Notes under the pieces: generated by a model
What the model saw: only the letters and a program-made list of their open reading frames with translations
Database searches by the model: none
Told to the model about the DNA's origin: nothing
Program-made: the position numbers and the translations under genes
Assembly (NCBI GenBank): GCA_030426445.1
Contig: JAUHYS010000015.1
Span: 1 to 16,105 of the forward strand
Origin: a bacterium
GTDB lineage: Bacteria; UBA10199; DSSB01
DNA: 16,105 bases
Direction of reading: 5' to 3'
In this document: positions 13,039-16,105 of the stretch, in pieces
How positions within the stretch are numbered: the stretch's first letter is position 1
Layout: every line of letters begins with the position of its first letter

Positions 13039-13853
13039 ATTTAGAGCAATCCCTAATTGAAACCGAAGAACAGGTAAATCAACTAGAGCAACCTAGTAGT
13101 GAAATAGACATTCAGGTAGCTACAGCCCATCGTTACCCTCGCAGCATAAGTAGCTTTAAGAAGATGGCTTTAGACATTGTTACATCGGATCAAGAGACAG
13201 CCGAGTCTTGTTTCTATATGCTGCCTAGGGGTGGTAAAAATATCGAAGGGCCAGGGGTGCGTTTAGCTGAGATAGTTGGTCTAGCATGGGGAAATATGCG
13301 TTCCGGTGCAAGGATAGTAGGGGAAGACGATAAATTTATCTTAGCCCAAGGTATGGCTCATGATCTTGAACGCAATGTCGCAGTGACTGTTGAAGTACGT
13401 AGGCGTATTACTGATAAATACGGCAAAAAATATAGAGATGATATGATTGCTGTGACTGCAAATGCAGCATGCTCGATTGCTCTTCGCAATGCAATATTTA
13501 AAGTCGTTCCTAAAACCTTCGTTGATTCAATCTATAAAATTGCAAAACAAGCTGCCGTGGGAGACGCCCAGACTCTTAATGATCGTCGTCATAAAGTTGT
13601 AGATCGATTCGCTAAGATGGGTGTTCCAAAAGAACGCATATTCTCAGCAATGGGAGTCAGTGGGATCGAGGACATTACGCTCGAGATCGTAGAGAAATTA
13701 ATCGGCTTAGGAACAGCGATTAAAGACGGTGATATTCATGTTGATGCTGCATTTCCTGCAGTCCAAGCCGTTCAAAAGTCATCAAGTAAGACTGAGTCAG
13801 TGGCCCAAAAAATCAAGTTAAAAGCTGAAAAGAAAGAGGGTGAGGGTGAATAG
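13035..13853 (+). CDS. Probable phage single-strand annealing protein
   Basis: A 272-residue protein paired with the YqaJ exonuclease by a 4-nt ATGA overlap. The core has a pattern I associate with a widespread phage family: FYMLPRGGKNIEGPGVRLAE (60-79), GLAWGNMRSGARIV (82-95), AHDLERNVAVTVEVRRRI (108-125), then DDMIAVTANAACSIALRNAI (135-154). A C-terminal stretch GVSGIEDITLEIVEKLIGLG (207-226) resembles the tail of RecT- and Erf-type proteins. The last 25 residues are Lys/Glu-rich. Exonuclease-annealase pairs are a standard phage recombination module, so I infer that it anneals the 3' strands made by its neighbour. I cannot assign it to RecT, Erf or Rad52 types with confidence. Confidence 0.6.
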   Translation: MNLEQSLIETEEQVNQLEQPSSEIDIQVATAHRYPRSISSFKKMALDIVTSDQETAESCFYMLPRGGKNIEGPGVRLAEIVGLAWGNMRSGARIVGEDDKFILAQGMAHDLERNVAVTVEVRRRITDKYGKKYRDDMIAVTANAACSIALRNAIFKVVPKTFVDSIYKIAKQAAVGDAQTLNDRRHKVVDRFAKMGVPKERIFSAMGVSGIEDITLEIVEKLIGLGTAIKDGDIHVDAAFPAVQAVQKSSSKTESVAQKIKLKAEKKEGEGE

Positions 13854-14202
13854 AAAATACGTCCAAGTTCCAGCTTCAATAAGTAAGATCAGTACACTTG
13901 TAGATAATACAATAAGAATGGTGTTCGACACTCAAGAGCTGCGTGGGGAAGCTTGCGCAGTTCTATTTAACTTAAAGAATCAAGTTGGTCATTTAATTTT
14001 TGCGCCGGCAAACACTGAGGTTGAAATTCCTGAGACGCCTGTAAGCATTGGTAAGAAAGATAAAACACCTAGTCAAAAATTAAGGGCAGTAATCTTTGTT
14101 CAATGGGATCAAAGCGACAAAGCGATCGACTTTGAAGAATTTTATAAGATCAGGATGAGGCAAATAATTGAGAGAGAGCGAATGGTTTTAGATGCATCCT
14201 AA
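13846..14202 (+). CDS. Conserved phage-type protein, 118 aa, unknown function
   Basis: The sequence has an N-terminal beta-rich part (TIRMVFDTQELRGEACAVLF, KNQVGHLIFAP) and a C-terminal part with KTPSQKLRAVIFVQWDQ followed by FEEFYKIRMRQIIERERM. This two-part arrangement, with the SQ-x-LR-x-V core and the Phe/Tyr helix, looks like a family I recall from phage early regions between recombination genes and nucleases; no function is known to me. The start is GTG at 13846, chosen for AGAGG 6 nt upstream; the GTG at 13840 would add two residues. It overlaps the annealase stop by 8 nt and the HNH gene by 11 nt. A recombination or replication accessory role is inferred from context only. Confidence 0.6.
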   Translation: MNRKYVQVPASISKISTLVDNTIRMVFDTQELRGEACAVLFNLKNQVGHLIFAPANTEVEIPETPVSIGKKDKTPSQKLRAVIFVQWDQSDKAIDFEEFYKIRMRQIIERERMVLDAS

Positions 14203-14494
14203 GCAAGTCGTACACATAAACAAAAATTATCTAAAGTGGATACGAAAGAAGTCCTGCTTAGTTTGTGGAGCTCCAGGGCCAAACGATGCTCATCATGTTT
14301 GGAACAGTGGAAAGAAGAATCACGGAAACGATTTTTTGGCGGTGGTTTTGTGCAGAAGCCATCACACATTTTCGGATTCTGCTTATCACAACTTAGGGCA
14401 TAAAAAATTTGAAGAGCTTTGGAACATAGATCTCAAAGACGAAATTATAAACTTATTATCGGAGTATATAGAGGAAAGCAAATGTCTAGCGTAA
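14192..14494 (+). CDS. HNH-type nuclease, DUF968/Ref-like
   Basis: A 100-residue protein with a compact zinc-finger nuclease layout: SCLVCGAPG (Cys22, Cys25), AHHVWNSG (His34, His35), NHGNDFLAVVLCRSHH (44-58, with Cys54 and a His pair at 57-58), and AYHNLGHKKFEELW near 65. The two C-pairs can hold a structural zinc, while His35 and the Asn/His residues that follow are the probable catalytic ones. Small HNH proteins of this kind (DUF968, YbcO, Ref-like) occur in phage recombination regions and nick or cut DNA. It overlaps both neighbours (11 nt upstream, 13 nt into SSB), so it is part of the same translational chain. The ribosome binding site is weak. Confidence 0.7.
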   Translation: MHPKQVVHINKNYLKWIRKKSCLVCGAPGPNDAHHVWNSGKKNHGNDFLAVVLCRSHHTFSDSAYHNLGHKKFEELWNIDLKDEIINLLSEYIEESKCLA

Positions 14495-14883
14495 ACAAAG
14501 TAATATTAATTGGTCATCTTGGTGATGACCCTATCTTTACTCAATTACAAAGCGGCACAGGTGTTGCTCAATTTAGCATAGCAACAAACGAAAAGTGGCA
14601 AAGTAAGAGCGGTCAATCTTCAGAGAAGACAGAGTGGCACAGCATTGTTGTGTGGGGAAAGATGGCTGAACATTGCGCAAGATACTTGCAGAAAGGCTCT
14701 AAAGCTTACGTAGAAGGTCGTTTAGAAACAAAGCAATGGGAAGATAAGCAAACGGGAGCAAAGCGCTACAAGACTCAAATAGTGGCGACTCAAGTTAAGT
14801 TTTTAGACAGTAAGAAAGATCAAGTAAAAGAAAAAGAGGAAGTAGAGATTCCGGATCTTCGTGATGAAGACATCCCATTTTAA
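14482..14883 (+). CDS. ssb: Single-stranded DNA-binding protein
   Basis: A 133-residue bacterial-type SSB. The OB fold begins MSSVNKVILIGHLGDDPIF and continues with VAQFSIATNEKW, TEWHSIVVWGKMAEHCARYL and KAYVEGRLETKQWED. The short linker is charged (KKDQVKEKEEVEIPD), and the C-terminus is the acidic tip DEDIPF that recruits replication and repair partners. The length is short because the disordered linker is minimal, as in many phage SSBs. The ATG at 14482 has GAGG 7 nt upstream; the frame opens earlier (14419), but that part lies inside the HNH gene. It coats the single strands produced by the exonuclease and at the replication origin. Confidence 0.92.
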   Translation: MSSVNKVILIGHLGDDPIFTQLQSGTGVAQFSIATNEKWQSKSGQSSEKTEWHSIVVWGKMAEHCARYLQKGSKAYVEGRLETKQWEDKQTGAKRYKTQIVATQVKFLDSKKDQVKEKEEVEIPDLRDEDIPF

Positions 14884-14894
14884 GGAGGTAAACA

Positions 14895-15179
14895 ATGAGC
14901 GTAAGAAGAACAAGCATAGAAGCTTATAACAGTATTAAGAAAACTTTAGGAAACAGACAACGGCGAGTCTTAGAATCTCTCAGTGAGCGCGACATGACGA
15001 ATCGACAGCTAAGTAAAAGTCTAGGATGGGAAATCAACTCAGTCACAGGACGAGTTAAGGAACTCAGAGACTACGGAAAGATTGAAGAAAAGCGCAAAGT
15101 CATTTGTGAAATTACAGGGCGAAGAGTCAGTCAATGGGGAGCTAAAGAGTTTTGTGATCAGCGTGAGCATAACGTTTAA
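14895..15179 (+). CDS. Winged-helix phage regulator, 94 aa
   Basis: A 94-residue basic protein. RVLESLSERDMTNRQLSKSL, then WEINSVTGRVKELRDYGKI and EEKRKVICEITGRRV trace helix, recognition helix and wing of a MarR/DprA-type winged helix. The final wing, followed by a Trp-containing strand (SQWGAKEF), is common in small phage proteins of this kind. The ribosome binding site AAGGAGGT, 6 nt before the ATG, is the strongest in the operon, which predicts high translation just after SSB. It may control later transcription or bind the origin; there is no direct evidence for either. The stop codon lies inside the first copy of a 13-bp direct repeat. Confidence 0.65.
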   Translation: MSVRRTSIEAYNSIKKTLGNRQRRVLESLSERDMTNRQLSKSLGWEINSVTGRVKELRDYGKIEEKRKVICEITGRRVSQWGAKEFCDQREHNV

Positions 15180-15223
15180 TAATAAAGCTCTTTAATTAAC
15201 GAAATGGGCGTAACGTTTAATAA
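15170..15223. repeat. 13-bp direct repeat around the AP2-like gene start
   Basis: TAACGTTTAATAA occurs perfectly at 15170-15182 and 15211-15223. The first copy contains the stop codon of the winged-helix gene, the second spans codons 3-7 of the next gene. The repeat may be a relic of a local duplication or insertion. Confidence 0.6.
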
Positions 15224-15404
15224 AGTCACTAAAAAATGGCAAGCAACAGTTCAATCGAAAGGCTGTAGTATTTATCTCGGTCTATTTCAAGATAAAAATA
15301 GAGCAGAGAAGTTTTTTAAAAAGCATGACGATAAATACAAGAGGATTCTCGAGAGAGAGAAACGAGAATGGGAGTTAAAGAATAAGTGTCAAATAGAGTT
15401 GTAA
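15204..15404 (+). CDS. AP2-like small DNA-binding protein, 66 aa
   Basis: MGVTFNKVTKKWQATVQ, then IYLGLFQDKNRAEKFFKKHD matches the AP2/ERF-like fold: a GV-x-W start, three strands with W and LG-x-F, and one C-terminal helix with the alternating A-x-x-F. In bacteria and phages this domain usually accompanies HNH homing endonucleases; here it stands alone, with a charged tail (ILEREKREWELKNK). The ATG at 15204 has no Shine-Dalgarno sequence and sits between two copies of a 13-bp repeat, unlike its neighbours, so it may be a later insertion. Its 3' end overlaps the replication gene by 19 nt. It could be the remnant of a homing endonuclease, or a small DNA-binding protein in its own right. Confidence 0.6.
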   Translation: MGVTFNKVTKKWQATVQSKGCSIYLGLFQDKNRAEKFFKKHDDKYKRILEREKREWELKNKCQIEL

Positions 15405-16105
15405 AAGATTCAATATGGACAAGTCCTACATTAGCAAAGTTATCTTCGTTTGTTCAGGACCAATTTATTAGATGGATTTTGATGGCTGATGACTGGGGAT
15501 GTTTTGACGCTAATTCATATGTAATTAAAGGATTAGCATATCCGCTTCGAGAAGATGTGAGCGTTAGTCATGTTGATAATATTAAAAGAGAGCTTTATGA
15601 ATCGGGTTTACTTTTTCTTTGGAAAGAAAACGATAGAGATTGGGGGTTTTTCGTATCCTGGGATTCTCATCATAATTTTTGCAATAAAACAAATGTTGGC
15701 AGCGACGGATCTAGACAAAAAAACAGAAGAAAGACACCAGAGCCGCCAAAAGATTTATTAGAGAGCTATCTATCTGGAAACAAAAGTTTTTTTTGTAACT
15801 TGGAACAAGTTGGAACATCTTGGGACAAAATGCTTAGTTCTAGTTCTAGTTCTAGTTCTAGTTCTAGTTCTAGTTATAATTCTAATACCCCCCCTAACCC
15901 CCCCGCTGGGGGGCAGGGTGAAAGTTTGGTTTTTTTGAAAAACTCCGTTAGCGGTGAGCAGACCGTAGAGGCCGAAAAGGTGACTGGTCGGGCCAGGACC
16001 CGCAAACGAGGTGAACTAACGAAAAAGCAGGAAGCGGACTTTGAGCGCTTCTGGGAAGCATATCCCAAAAAAATCTCAAAGGGCCAGGCAAGGCGCACCT
16101 GGCAA
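15386..16105 (+). CDS. Phage replication initiator, incomplete at window end
   Basis: An open frame of 240 codons from GTG 15386 to the last base, without a stop. Residues 9-95 (SIWTSPTLAKLSSFVQDQF, DWGCFDANSYVIKGL, RELYESGLLFLW) resemble the N-terminal winged-helix domain of O-like phage initiators. Residues 151-163 are 13 consecutive serines, followed by a Pro/Gly-rich hinge (NTPPNPPAGGQG). Residues 219-240 (FERFWEAYPKKISKGQARRT) match the conserved start of a C-terminal domain found in phage replication proteins. The GTG has GGGAG 11 nt upstream and overlaps the AP2-like gene. It should bind the origin and recruit a helicase loader. GC content rises from about 38% before the hinge to about 55% after it, suggesting that the C-terminal domain was exchanged. 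The linker DNA carries origin-like repeats. Confidence 0.7.
   Translation, partial: MSNRVVKDSIWTSPTLAKLSSFVQDQFIRWILMADDWGCFDANSYVIKGLAYPLREDVSVSHVDNIKRELYESGLLFLWKENDRDWGFFVSWDSHHNFCNKTNVGSDGSRQKNRRKTPEPPKDLLESYLSGNKSFFCNLEQVGTSWDKMLSSSSSSSSSSSSSYNSNTPPNPPAGGQGESLVFLKNSVSGEQTVEAEKVTGRARTRKRGELTKKQEADFERFWEAYPKKISKGQARRTWQ
15800..15827. repeat. Three iteron-like repeats in the initiator gene
   Basis: TTGGAACA (15800-15807), TTGGAACA (15810-15817) and TTGGGACA (15820-15827) repeat at exactly 10 bp, one helical turn, so proteins bound to them would line up on one DNA face. They encode residues around LEQVGTSWDK, so coding constraint alone does not explain them. Confidence 0.6.
15836..15874. 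repeat. Hexanucleotide array (AGTTCT), six and a half copies
   Basis: AGTTCT is repeated six times, followed by AGT. The array encodes 13 serines. Because the unit is 6 bp, copy-number changes keep the frame and only alter linker length. Confidence 0.85.
15888..15913. other. C7-TAA-C7 tract with GC hairpin; G-quadruplex potential
   Basis: Seven Cs (15888-15894), TAA, seven Cs (15898-15904), GCT and six Gs (15908-15913). The last C run and the G run form a 6-bp GC-only stem with a 3-nt loop. The minus strand reads G7-TTA-G7, which could fold as an intramolecular G-quadruplex. Confidence 0.6.

Larger units (their letters stand above)
7350..16105. mobile_element. Prophage-like integrated element, left part
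   Basis: The left limit is the truncated tRNA-Arg at 7349; the right limit lies beyond the window. Gene order is that of a temperate phage early region: possible cargo genes, a leftward XRE repressor, a rightward cro-like gene, an excisionase-like protein, recombination genes (YqaJ exonuclease and annealing partner), HNH nuclease, SSB and a replication initiator. The rightward genes from 10214 on overlap or lie close together and mostly have good ribosome binding sites. No integrase, packaging or structural gene is visible, so phage versus satellite or other integrative element cannot be decided here. Confidence 0.7.

Noticed and set aside
15570..15761. Plus-strand 63-aa hydrophobic frame
   Set aside because: It overlaps the replication initiator in another frame; the initiator frame has recognisable domains and runs on to the window end.
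15874..16098. Minus-strand 74-aa frame
   Set aside because: Antisense to the C-terminal part of the initiator; its Pro/Gly/Ser-rich translation reflects the homopolymer tracts.

Overview
The window joins two kinds of DNA. About 1-206 is GC-rich (near 62% by hand count) and carries a minus-strand fragment of a VOC/glyoxalase-type protein. From about 207 the sequence is AT-rich (roughly 40% GC) and begins inside a YihY/BrkB membrane-protein gene whose N-terminus is missing. This looks like a chimeric contig edge, or less likely a recombination scar. The AT-rich part suggests a Gram-negative bacterium: YihY, MMPL/RND transporter, a secreted nuclease and a lipoprotein. A Bdellovibrionota- or other proteobacterial-type host is a weak guess.

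Host section, 207-7307. After the YihY remnant come a 67-aa orphan gene (minus) with its own promoter and terminator, and a divergent MMPL-type transporter (1370-3463, plus). Converging on the transporter is a tight minus-strand operon read from 7171 to 3490: type III polyketide synthase, ICMT/BpsB-like methyltransferase, acyl carrier protein, and fatty acyl-AMP ligase. The logical pathway is that the ligase activates a fatty acid and loads the carrier, the synthase extends the acyl chain to an alkylpyrone or alkylresorcinol, the methyltransferase caps it, and the transporter may export or flip the lipid.

Junction, 7308-7665. A tRNA-Arg(CCU) gene is intact from its 5' end to the 3' strand of the anticodon stem (7308-7349), then stops abruptly. 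This is the likely left attachment boundary of an integrated element. Next comes a decayed phosphoribosyltransferase remnant.

Prophage-like section, about 7350-16105, running off the window. The left edge holds possible cargo: a secreted thermonuclease, a lipoprotein and a small XRE regulator. An immunity-type switch follows, made of two related XRE proteins transcribed divergently, apparently leaderless, with two perfect palindromes over the rightward promoter. The rightward early operon is dense, with many overlapping start/stop codons: a cro-like regulator, an HTH-like protein, an excisionase-like protein, several small proteins, a lambda-type YqaJ exonuclease, a probable single-strand annealing partner, a conserved phage-type protein, an HNH nuclease, SSB, a winged-helix protein, an AP2-like protein, and a replication initiator cut by the window end. 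The initiator gene contains iteron-like repeats, a hexamer array and a GC hairpin in its linker, a plausible embedded origin. No integrase, terminase or structural gene is in the window.
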